Below, piece after piece: positions 8,757 through 15,539 of a stretch of DNA of 64,000 nucleotides. Position 1 is the stretch's first letter; each line of letters opens with the position of its first letter. Source of the DNA: an uncultured Ruminococcus sp. (GTDB lineage Bacteria > Bacillota > Clostridia > Oscillospirales > Ruminococcaceae); the NCBI GenBank assembly GCA_902787365.1, contig CADAGC010000009.1, forward strand, positions 1-64,000, given 5' to 3'. The translations under genes and the position numbers were made by a program. The notes beneath the pieces are model-generated. The model had not been told where the DNA came from. It worked only from the letters and a program-made list of their open reading frames with translations, and searched no databases.

Positions 8757-8800
8757 TCCCCTCTCCCCGAAACAGGGAAAGGGGAAGAATTTTTTATTTA
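8757..8800. terminator. Possible terminator-like hairpin
   Basis: ACTCCCCTCTCCCC pairs imperfectly with GGGAAAGGGGA, and TTTTTTATTT follows on the plus strand. Both neighbouring genes run on the minus strand, where the tail is only GTTTTAATT, so the direction and role are uncertain. Confidence 0.35.
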
Positions 8801-9253
8801 CGAAGCCTCGCTGCTGGTGTCGTCGGTGCTGCTCACTATTGAAAGGCCTAAGCCCTCGATAGCGCTCTTTGCATCAGCCATAGCATTCTCGACTGCGCCG
8901 TCGTCCTTAAGCTCGATAACTGTCTTGTCCTTGTCAAGCTCGCCCAGCTTGGTCTTAAGGTCATCAAGTGTCAGCTCGCTGCCGTTGTAAACGTATGTCG
9001 AGCCCTTGACTGTAACTGTAACTGTTGTCTTTGTGGTGTCTGTGTTGCTGTCAGATGTGCTCGCAACTGTGCTTTCGCTGCCGCTTGACGAGCCGCCGCT
9101 GCCCTTGCCGAAGCCAAAGCCGAGGCCTAAATAATTCATCAGCCATAAAAGTGCTAAAAGCAGAAGCAGTATTATAAGCAATACCAGACCGCCCTTGCCC
9201 TTTTTCTTTTTCTTCTCTTTCTTGCCGTTTCTTTCATCGTAGTTGTTTGCCAT
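8798..9253 (-). CDS. Membrane-anchored protein with an ExbD/TolR-like outer domain
   Basis: 151 residues: a lysine-rich start (11-20), one membrane helix at about 22-41 without a charged residue, a Gly/Ser/Thr-rich linker (about 50-75), and a domain at about 76-140. This domain has the beta-alpha-beta pattern of ExbD/TolR periplasmic domains: a TVTV strand, the turn at YNGSELTLDDL, then TVIELKDDG, a helix and LSIVSS. It follows the ExbD-like gene by 19 nt behind a strong AGGAGGGTG site. Because its helix lacks the membrane acid, it is unlikely to form the proton path and looks like an accessory or peptidoglycan-facing partner. The domain assignment is by pattern only. Confidence 0.6.
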   Translation of the reverse strand: MANNYDERNGKKEKKKKKGKGGLVLLIILLLLLALLWLMNYLGLGFGFGKGSGGSSSGSESTVASTSDSNTDTTKTTVTVTVKGSTYVYNGSELTLDDLKTKLGELDKDKTVIELKDDGAVENAMADAKSAIEGLGLSIVSSTDDTSSEAS

Positions 9254-9272
9254 TGTTTTTCACCCTCCTGAT

Positions 9273-9788
9273 TTATTTTGTTGAAGTATCTATATACCCT
9301 ATATAAATATTATCGTTTTCCTTTGAAAGCCTGTCAAGCGCTGCCCTTATGCTCTCCATATCACGGTAGAGCACCTTGTTGCCGTCGTATATTACAGCCG
9401 CCAGAACTGCCGAGCCCTCGGGTATCTCTATGCTCATAACCGCACGCTCTATCTCATCTGTCTGCTCAAAGCCCAGCCTGTCAAGCTCCTTGCCGCCGAA
9501 CGAGAGCACCAGCACGTCTGACATATCGTCAAAATTAATCTTAAGCTCGTAAAGCTCGCCGCCCTCAAAGCCCGTGAGTGCGTCTTTGAGCATCTGCTCA
9601 CGCTGCTTCTCGATGTCAAGCTCTTTTTTCACCTGCTCGGTCTGCGCCTGCGCTGCCGCTATCTCCTCATCGGCTTTTTCACGGTAGTTCTCGCTCTGCT
9701 GTGACGACTGCATCATCACAAAGAAAAGCATTATCAGAATTACATCAAGCAGCGAGGTGAGCTCTATCATTATGCCCTTCTGCTTCAT
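9273..9788 (-). CDS. ExbD/TolR-family proton-channel subunit
   Basis: 171 residues with the ExbD/TolR plan: a short cytoplasmic start, one membrane helix at about 8-27 with Asp15 inside it (LTSLLDVILIML), the position of the proton-binding Asp of ExbD/TolR. A likely coiled coil at about 33-72 and a soluble C-terminal domain from about 78 follow. The start overlaps the ExbB-like stop by ATGA, the tight coupling expected of a two-subunit channel. MotB is excluded by the lack of an OmpA-type peptidoglycan-binding domain. The long coiled coil is unusual for ExbD. Confidence 0.8.
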   Translation of the reverse strand: MKQKGIMIELTSLLDVILIMLFFVMMQSSQQSENYREKADEEIAAAQAQTEQVKKELDIEKQREQMLKDALTGFEGGELYELKINFDDMSDVLVLSFGGKELDRLGFEQTDEIERAVMSIEIPEGSAVLAAVIYDGNKVLYRDMESIRAALDRLSKENDNIYIGYIDTSTK

Positions 9789-10303
9789 GATACCGCTTCC
9801 TCGTCCTTTTTGGCCTTTCTGCCCTCCCAGTTTCTTTGCAGGAAGAGTGCTACGGTCTTTTCGTTATCCTCTATCTTTGCCGAGATAACGCCATCCAAGA
9901 ACTTGAATATTATCGCAAACACCAGCCCCCAGAAAGTCGAGGTAAGTGCTGCGTAGAAGTTGTTCTGCGCATTCGACATATCGTCCATCACCGACAAAAG
10001 CGACGCCACCGTGCCTAGTATTCCCAGCAGCGGGAATATACCCGTAAGGTTTACAAACACGCTGTAAAGCTTGCCGCAGCGGGTGCGCATCTCGGTCAGC
10101 TCTGTTTCGGTGAGCCCCTTGACCGCCGCCTGCGCCTGTGCGTTTGAGTCGTCATTGTCGGGCACAAAAACGGTAAGGTGCATCTTGCGGTAAAGCTCAT
10201 TGGCCGCCGCAAACGCAAAATAGAACACCACCGCATTGACGATGCCCGCCAAGAATATCACCGCATCAAAGCCTGCTATATTTGAAAAAATGACTTTAAA
10301 CAT
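9785..10303 (-). CDS. MotA/TolQ/ExbB-family proton-channel subunit
   Basis: 172 residues with three predicted membrane helices (about 12-34, 80-104 and 118-140) and a cytoplasmic loop between the first two. PLLGILGTVASLL at 91-103 and the ALTSTFWGLVFAI helix at 119-131 are the signature of the ExbB/TolQ/MotA family. The threonines Thr98 and Thr121/Thr123 are in positions that line the ion path. It is shorter than typical ExbB (about 240 aa) and MotA (about 260 aa). It is the first gene of the set, with its own promoter at 10327-10355. No TonB, TolA or TolB gene is nearby. Confidence 0.82.
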   Translation of the reverse strand: MFKVIFSNIAGFDAVIFLAGIVNAVVFYFAFAAANELYRKMHLTVFVPDNDDSNAQAQAAVKGLTETELTEMRTRCGKLYSVFVNLTGIFPLLGILGTVASLLSVMDDMSNAQNNFYAALTSTFWGLVFAIIFKFLDGVISAKIEDNEKTVALFLQRNWEGRKAKKDEEAVS

Positions 10304-10326
10304 TCTTTATCACCTGCCACATTACA

Positions 10327-10355
10327 ATAATAACACATTTCCTCGCAAAAATCAA
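10327..10355 (-). promoter_or_regulatory. Sigma-A promoter of the ExbB/ExbD-like operon
   Basis: Reading the minus strand: TTGATT, 17-nt spacer, TATTAT, with the ATG at 10303 about 24 nt beyond the -10 box. GGCAGGTGATAAAG provides the ribosome binding site. Confidence 0.65.
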
Positions 10356-10457
10356 CTACCTTTGTGAAAAATACATAATATGGGTATAACGGCGCAAAAG
10401 AAAGCGCTATCGGCATATCATACAAAAAAGCGCAGGTAAATTTATTCCCGTCAGATG

Positions 10458-10486
10458 TTTACAACTTTTGAAAAATGTGTTAAAAT
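10458..10486 (+). promoter_or_regulatory. Sigma-A promoter before the 10541 gene
   Basis: TTTACA, 17-nt spacer, TAAAAT. It is divergent from the ExbB/ExbD-like operon promoter and about 55 nt upstream of the start codon. Confidence 0.7.
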
Positions 10487-10540
10487 GGTATTGGACACCT
10501 GCAATGCAGGAGATATGATAACTAAAAGGAGGTAACTGCT

Positions 10541-11035
10541 ATGGCAGAAAAGTTTACAGTAACATTTGAAAGCTTACCCAAAAACCTTGACGAGTTAAAG
10601 GCCTTGCCCGAGGCGAGCCTTTCCGAGCCGCAGTTTGCAGCTGCGCTTTTTGTGGCGGCTGTTTCACGCTTCCCCGAAGACAGGGCAGCGGCGTTTGAGA
10701 TGATAGATTTCTTAAGGGGCCCCCGCCCGCTTTCCGAGTATGACAAGTCGTTCATCAAAGACCGCTTTATGGACGCAGACTATGTGCCCCGCTCGTATTT
10801 TGCAGGCAGCTCGCCCGAGAATAAATACACCCCCACAGAGCCTTACACCATAACCTTTGAAACAAACCCCTACTCCTATGAAAACGAGGGCTATGTAAAG
10901 CTCTGGTGCCGCTCGTCGGGCGCAGATAACCCCCGTGACGTGGTGCTGAGAAAACAGGGCAGCACGGGCAAGTATTTTCTGTGGGAGCAGCATATGCTCG
11001 TAGGCATACGCCCCTGTGACGACCCGTGGGCTTAA
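10541..11035 (+). CDS. Conserved-type protein of unknown function
   Basis: 164 residues, soluble, with no signal or membrane segment. The N-terminal half is helical and Ala/Pro/Glu-rich. The C-terminal half begins at PYTITFETNP and reads as a beta-rich domain ending in YFLWEQHMLVGIRPCDDPWA. It resembles small Firmicutes proteins annotated only as DUFs (possibly DUF6935), but I cannot confirm this. AAAGGAGG precedes the ATG. A 23-residue membrane peptide gene and a dipeptidase gene follow closely, suggesting one operon. Confidence 0.75.
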   Translation: MAEKFTVTFESLPKNLDELKALPEASLSEPQFAAALFVAAVSRFPEDRAAAFEMIDFLRGPRPLSEYDKSFIKDRFMDADYVPRSYFAGSSPENKYTPTEPYTITFETNPYSYENEGYVKLWCRSSGADNPRDVVLRKQGSTGKYFLWEQHMLVGIRPCDDPWA

Positions 11036-11062
11036 GCCTGAAGCATATAAGGAGAACTTTTT

Positions 11063-11134
11063 ATGATAATCCTGAGCATAATCTTTTCGGCCATGCTGCT
11101 ATTGGTATGGTATATAGTAAAGCACAGCGACTAA
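11063..11134 (+). CDS. 23-residue single-helix membrane peptide
   Basis: A 24-codon frame reads MIILSIIFSAMLLLVWYIVK followed by HSD and TAA. It is nearly all one hydrophobic helix with a basic C-terminal end. AAGGAG sits 8 nt upstream of its ATG, and the next gene's ribosome binding site begins right at its stop. The spacing on both sides looks like a real cistron, not a random frame. Function is unknown; peptides of this type often bind a membrane protein. Confidence 0.6.
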   Translation: MIILSIIFSAMLLLVWYIVKHSD

Positions 11135-11146
11135 GGAGGCCGTGAC

Positions 11147-12433
11147 GTGTCACAGTATAAGCAGATGATAGCTGATTATTTCGAGCAGCATAAGCAGCAG
11201 ATGCTCTCATCTTTAGCAGAGATAGTGGCGATAGATTCGTCATTTAAGCCCTGCGGTGATGAGACAAAGCCCTTCGGCGAAGGCTCTGCCGCAGCCCTTG
11301 CGTGGGCGCAGGCTTTTGCAAGAGATAACGGCTTTAAGACCACAAACTATGACAACTATGCCATAGATATAGATTTTGACGATAAGGAGCAGGTGCTGGG
11401 AATACTCTCGCACCTTGACGTCGTGCCCGCAACCCCCGACGGCTGGCACAGCGACCCCTTTAAGCTGACAGAGCGTGACGGCGTGCTCTACGGCAGGGGC
11501 ACGATAGACGACAAAGGGCCAAGCGTTTGCGTGCTCTATGCTATGAAGTGCATCAAGGAACTGGGCATTCCGCTTAGTAAGGGCTTTCGTGCCATTATGG
11601 GCGGCAACGAGGAGCAGGGCTGCAAGGATATTGAATACTACCAGAGCAAAAGGCCGTTCCCAAAAAACGTGTTCACCCCCGACGGGTCATTCCCCGTGCT
11701 CAACTGCGAAAAGGGCATGGTGCATCTGACATTCTCAAAGCCCTTTGAGCACCCTCACATAAAAAGCATAAAGGCAGGCAGCGCCATAAACGCAATACCC
11801 GAGCGCTGCGAGGCACTTATTGACGGCAAGGCAGTCATATCCGCAGGCAAGGCCGCCCACGGCTCACGCCCCGAAAACGGCGACAACGCCATAACCAAAT
11901 TCCTCTCGGTCTATGATAAAGACGACAGCATAGGCCTGCGCAGATTGTTCCCCCACGGCGAGTGCGACGGCAAAAGCTGCGGGCTGGGCTTCTCTGATGA
12001 CGTGTCGGGCACTATGACCTGTGCGCTGACACTTCTTAACACCGAGGGCGGGCGGCTGCACGGCGGCATTGATATACGCTTCCCCATAGACAGAAAGTTT
12101 GCCGACATAAAGGCGATAATCGTCAGCGCTCTTGCAGAGTCGGGCTTTGAGGAGGACGACTGCGAGGGCATGGAGCCGCACTATGTTGACGAAAAGAGCG
12201 ATTTCGTGCAGAAGCTCTTAAAGGTCTATGAGGAGATAAAGGGCGAAAAGGGAGAGTGCATCAGCGAGGGCGGCATAACCTACGTGCATAATACCGAGGG
12301 CGGCGTTGCTTTCGGCGCAGAGTTCCCCGAGGAGCAGAACAATATGCACGGCGCAGATGAGCATATCAGCCTTGAAACATTCATGCTCGGCTGTAATATG
12401 TATGCTAATGCGATAGTGGAGATCTGCGGTTAG
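11147..12433 (+). CDS. pepV: PepV-like M20 family dipeptidase
   Basis: Cytoplasmic zinc dipeptidase. Metal-site motifs are SHLDVVP (His89), YGRGTIDDKGP with the bridging Asp at about 121, and the catalytic/ligand pair NEE at 154-156. The final His ligand is in the C-terminal MHGADEHI segment. At 428 residues it is slightly shorter than lactococcal PepV (about 470). The start is GTG at 11147 behind CTAAGGAGG. It probably finishes amino acid release from imported peptides. A ~290-nt repeat begins 45 nt after its stop. Confidence 0.88.
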   Translation: MSQYKQMIADYFEQHKQQMLSSLAEIVAIDSSFKPCGDETKPFGEGSAAALAWAQAFARDNGFKTTNYDNYAIDIDFDDKEQVLGILSHLDVVPATPDGWHSDPFKLTERDGVLYGRGTIDDKGPSVCVLYAMKCIKELGIPLSKGFRAIMGGNEEQGCKDIEYYQSKRPFPKNVFTPDGSFPVLNCEKGMVHLTFSKPFEHPHIKSIKAGSAINAIPERCEALIDGKAVISAGKAAHGSRPENGDNAITKFLSVYDKDDSIGLRRLFPHGECDGKSCGLGFSDDVSGTMTCALTLLNTEGGRLHGGIDIRFPIDRKFADIKAIIVSALAESGFEEDDCEGMEPHYVDEKSDFVQKLLKVYEEIKGEKGECISEGGITYVHNTEGGVAFGAEFPEEQNNMHGADEHISLETFMLGCNMYANAIVEICG

Positions 12434-12477
12434 GATTGCGCTGATAGAGCGAAACCTACGGGGAACATAATCACAAG

Positions 12478-12768
12478 AAGGTTTTCGGGTCAAGCCCTTT
12501 TCCTCAAAAAGGGCTTGCGGGGACGGGGGCAGAGCCCCAGCAGGGTCGTACTCAATCAAGCAAGCTTGATTGAGTACAGACAGAGTCCCACCGCCGCAGG
12601 CGCAAGGGCGGCGAACAAGTAACAAAAGCAGAGCAACGCCTTGATAACAACAACGCTATGAAGAACAAATTGTTCGCCGCCCTGCCGCAAATGTCGAGGC
12701 GCCATAGCGCCGAGACCGCTTTGCGGCGCCGCCGTCAGGCGGCAAGAGCCGAGCGCAGGCGAGGCGAT
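12478..12768 (+). repeat. ~290-nt structured interspersed repeat, copy 1
   Basis: Begins AAGGTTTTCGGGTCAAGCCC and ends with CAGGCGAGGCGAT. It contains an AAGCCC.../...GGGCTT hairpin, a GGGGC/GCCCC hairpin, a 14-nt-arm palindrome at 12548-12577, a long-range pairing of GGGCGGCGAAC with GTTCGCCGCCC, and a GCCGTCAGGCGGC stem. A second full-length copy lies at 48387-48682 and a partial reverse copy at 45431-45538. No open frame is shared, so it is probably non-coding. Confidence 0.85.
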
Positions 12769-12836
12769 ATCCGCCCCTTCGGAACACCCCCATTCATTAA
12801 TATATAATATTCAAACATACAAAGGAGACAATAAAA

Positions 12837-13685
12837 ATGCTTGGTATAACCTGCGAGGGCGGGGCGAGCAGGACTGTGTATTCCTGCGGCGTGCTCGACA
12901 AGCTGCTTGAAGAAAATATAATGTGCGACCGCTTTATCGGCGTGTCGGCAGGCATAGCATTCGGCGTGAGCTATATCTCCCGCCAGAAAGGGCGCAACCT
13001 CTCGCTTGCGAGCGACTTTATGCCCACTAAAAAGTATATGGGCGCTCACCACCTGCTGCGCCCGTCAAACATGAGCTTCTATAACCTCGAATATGCCTTT
13101 GACGAGATACCCAATAAGCTGCTGCCTTTTGATATGCAGGCCTTTGCAGAGTTTGAGGGCAGCGTTGAGGCGGTAGTCACTAACGTTGAAACCGGCAAAG
13201 CGGAATACCTCGAATGCCCGAGAGATGACAGGAAATTCACCCTGCTGCGTGCAAGCTGTGCGCTGCCTATGCTCTTTCCTATGATAGAGATAGACGGCAA
13301 GAAATACCTCGACGGCGGCCTTGCTGACTCAATACCGTTTAAGCATATGATAGAGCAGGGGTGTGACAAGAATATCGTTATTCTCACACGCCCGAGGGGC
13401 TATATCAAAAAGGACGAGCCGCTTTTGAAGCTTATGGAAAAGCGCTATAAAAAATACCCCGAGCTGGTTGACTGTATGCGCACAAGGGCACAGCGCTATA
13501 ACGAGTGTGTGGCAGAGCTTGAAGAGCTGCGGCACGAGGGCAAGGTGTTCGTCTTCTCGCCCAAGCACACATTCGGCGTAAACCGCACAGAGAACGACAG
13601 GCGCAAGCTGCGGCGGCTCTACGATTACGGCTATGCTCACGCAGAGCACGAGATGGCTCACTTAAGAAATTATCTTGAAAGGTGA
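12837..13685 (+). CDS. Patatin-like phospholipase
   Basis: Serine-Asp dyad lipid acyl hydrolase of 282 residues. The nucleophile is Ser37 in GVSAG (35-39), the oxyanion glycine-rich loop is CEGGASR (6-12), and the catalytic Asp159 is in LDGG (158-161). There is no signal peptide, so it acts in the cytoplasm or at the inner membrane face. AAAGGAG is well placed before the ATG. The next gene's start overlaps the end of this frame region. The lipid substrate is unknown. Confidence 0.88.
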   Translation: MLGITCEGGASRTVYSCGVLDKLLEENIMCDRFIGVSAGIAFGVSYISRQKGRNLSLASDFMPTKKYMGAHHLLRPSNMSFYNLEYAFDEIPNKLLPFDMQAFAEFEGSVEAVVTNVETGKAEYLECPRDDRKFTLLRASCALPMLFPMIEIDGKKYLDGGLADSIPFKHMIEQGCDKNIVILTRPRGYIKKDEPLLKLMEKRYKKYPELVDCMRTRAQRYNECVAELEELRHEGKVFVFSPKHTFGVNRTENDRRKLRRLYDYGYAHAEHEMAHLRNYLER

Positions 13686-13695
13686 ACGGAATACC

Positions 13696-14544
13696 TTGAA
13701 AAACATAGCAAAACTTGGCCTTGCTGCGGCGTTCTTTGCATCAGCAGGGGTATATATACACGACAGGCAGCTTGATGTTCACCGCATCACCCTGCGGCAC
13801 GAGCGCCTGCCCGAGGGCTTTGAGGGGGCAAGGGTACTGCACCTTTCCGACCTGCACTCAAAGACCTTCGGCGAGTTAAACGGCAACCTCATAAGCTCTT
13901 GCGAGGCGTGCAGACCTGATATGATATTCTTCACAGGCGACCTTATATCAAGGAGCGAGAGCAGAAGCTTCTTTGACGCAAAGCTATTTCTCTTTGAAAA
14001 GCTCACCGCCCTGTGTGACGTTTACTACATCTTAGGCAACCACGAGCAGGACTGCCCGAAAAACGCCGCATACATCTGCAAAAAGCTCCGGCGCATGGGC
14101 GTTCACATACTCAAAAACCAAAGCGAATACATCTACCGAAACGGCGACAGGATAAAGATAACAGGCCTGCTGCCGCCTATTGAGAGCTACCACAGAGGCA
14201 AGAGCTTCAGGCATCTTTTAAAGGTCACAAAGCCCTGCCTTGATGACCTGCTCGGCGAATGCGACAGAGAGCAGTTCAACATTCTTCTTGCCCACAACCC
14301 CATAGGCTTTGAAAGCTACGCCGACTGGGGCGCCGACCTTGTATTCTCGGGGCACATTCACGGCGGGCTGATAAGGCTGCCGCTGCTTGGCGGCCTGCTC
14401 TCGCCCGAGCGCAGATTCTTCCCGAAATACACCAAAGGCACCTATTTCAAAGACGACTCAAAAATGGTAGTCACCTCGGGTCTTGGCAAGCTGAGAATTA
14501 ATAACCCCTCGGAGATAGTGGTTTGTACGCTGACGAGGGAATAA
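13696..14544 (+). CDS. Membrane-anchored metallophosphoesterase
   Basis: Calcineurin-like phosphoesterase of about 282 residues, with an N-terminal hydrophobic anchor (about 6-20) and all metal motifs: SDLHS (Asp52, His54), TGDLI near 83, GNHE near 112, and GHIHGG near 220. This pattern fits the YaeI/UDP-diacylglucosamine-like group. I start it at TTG 13696, with GAAAGGTGA about 10 nt upstream. An in-frame TTG at 13675, inside the patatin gene, has no ribosome binding site. It is probably cotranscribed with the lipase gene and followed by a strong terminator. Confidence 0.87.
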   Translation: MKNIAKLGLAAAFFASAGVYIHDRQLDVHRITLRHERLPEGFEGARVLHLSDLHSKTFGELNGNLISSCEACRPDMIFFTGDLISRSESRSFFDAKLFLFEKLTALCDVYYILGNHEQDCPKNAAYICKKLRRMGVHILKNQSEYIYRNGDRIKITGLLPPIESYHRGKSFRHLLKVTKPCLDDLLGECDREQFNILLAHNPIGFESYADWGADLVFSGHIHGGLIRLPLLGGLLSPERRFFPKYTKGTYFKDDSKMVVTSGLGKLRINNPSEIVVCTLTRE

Positions 14545-14550
14545 ATAACA

Positions 14551-14588
14551 AAGGTATCGCCTGTTTTCATAAGCGATACCTTTTTTCA
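14551..14588. terminator. Terminator between convergent genes at 14.5 kb
   Basis: AAGGTATCGC pairs perfectly with GCGATACCTT around a 12-nt loop, followed by TTTTTT on the plus strand. The minus strand reads TTTGTTATTTATT after the stem, so it probably serves both converging genes. Confidence 0.88.
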
Positions 14589-14612
14589 TTTCTATTCAGT
14601 TTCTCCGCCGCA

Positions 14613-15239
14613 TCACAGATTAACTATCTTGGGCGCTGTTACCTTCTTGATAATAAGAATAACCGCACACAGTATAGCCACGCCAAAGCCTGCTATGGGT
14701 ATGTATCTCATTGAGTTGTAGTTGACCGTGTGCAGATAGCAGCTTTCCTCAACAAGCTCTGCATAGTCTGAATCGCTCATGCCCCACTCGTCGCAGTATT
14801 CTTTTAAGTACTTCTTTACCTCGTCGGGCATCTTTGAAGCCTGCGCCGAAACCTTTACAGGCTCGGGGTCGTCTTTGATCTTGCCGTCTATCTGATCCCA
14901 CGAAAGATCTGCCAGCTTGTCAAAATCGCCCTGATCAGCCGCAGCCGTTACGTTTATAACAAAGAAGCAGTTCTCGTTCTGTACGAGATAGTAAGGCGAC
15001 TTTGTCTTGTTTACAGGCACGGGGCCGTAGGTCGAGGTCGTCACCTGCTCTGCTATGACGTCATATGCATAGGGTATTTCGCCCTCGTATAAGTCGCCAT
15101 TTTTCAAATCGCCTATCTTTATGTCTTTGGTGTCGTTGATGTCGCCCTTCCATACCTTAAAGGCATCAACAGCGCCCACGCCGCCGAAAACAAGACCCAC
15201 TATCATTAAGATAAGTAATACCTTTGTCAGCTTGCTCAT
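14613..15239 (-). CDS. Two-helix membrane protein of unknown function
   Basis: 208 residues: a membrane helix at about 7-27, a large outer domain of about 150 residues, and a second helix at about 183-203 with a short basic tail. The outer domain has alternating hydrophobic strands and an acidic helical segment near its end. It resembles Clostridia proteins known only as a DUF (possibly DUF6709), which I cannot confirm. It is a single-gene transcript with its own promoter at 15299-15327. Confidence 0.7.
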   Translation of the reverse strand: MSKLTKVLLILMIVGLVFGGVGAVDAFKVWKGDINDTKDIKIGDLKNGDLYEGEIPYAYDVIAEQVTTSTYGPVPVNKTKSPYYLVQNENCFFVINVTAAADQGDFDKLADLSWDQIDGKIKDDPEPVKVSAQASKMPDEVKKYLKEYCDEWGMSDSDYAELVEESCYLHTVNYNSMRYIPIAGFGVAILCAVILIIKKVTAPKIVNL

Positions 15240-15298
15240 GTTATTTTAACTCCTTTTAAAATCAAGTCTTCACGGCGAATACATACGCCGCATAATTA

Positions 15299-15327
15299 AT
15301 TATATCATTTTATTTATATATAATCAA
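15299..15327 (-). promoter_or_regulatory. Sigma-A promoter of the 14613 gene
   Basis: On the minus strand: TTGATT, 17-nt spacer, TATAAT. The leader then contains a small CGGCG/CGCCG hairpin (15273-15290) before the AAAAGGAG ribosome binding site. Confidence 0.7.
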
Positions 15328-15444
15328 TAGTGTATATTGACCAAATTATCACACCCCGCCGCCCCGCTGTATATATGCTTTCACGAAAGTGAGCAAAATC
15401 GCCGCCGAATAACCTGTTTCGGGGTGAAAAAGCTGTGAAAAAGA

Positions 15445-15473
15445 TTGACAAAAACCCGCTGTTGCGGTATAAT
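15445..15473 (+). promoter_or_regulatory. Consensus sigma-A promoter of secA
   Basis: Exact TTGACA, 17-nt spacer, exact TATAAT. It is the strongest promoter on this side of the window, about 65 nt upstream of the secA start codon. Confidence 0.9.
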
Positions 15474-15539
15474 ATATAGTGTGTTTTTATAAATTAGTGT
15501 ATTGCGGCATCACGCAATAAGATAAGGACGGTTAGATTT

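Noticed and set aside
8798..10303. Flagellar MotA/MotB or a Zorya defence system
   Set aside because: The subunits are too small, there is no OmpA-like peptidoglycan-binding domain, and no ZorC, ZorD or ZorE-type gene is nearby.
12548..12577. Terminal inverted repeat of an insertion sequence
   Set aside because: The palindrome is internal to the element, and no transposase gene or target duplication is visible around any copy.
12218..12625. Minus-strand frame spanning the pepV end and the ~290-nt repeat
   Set aside because: Half of it is antisense to pepV and half covers the structured repeat, and the frame is not kept in the other repeat copies.
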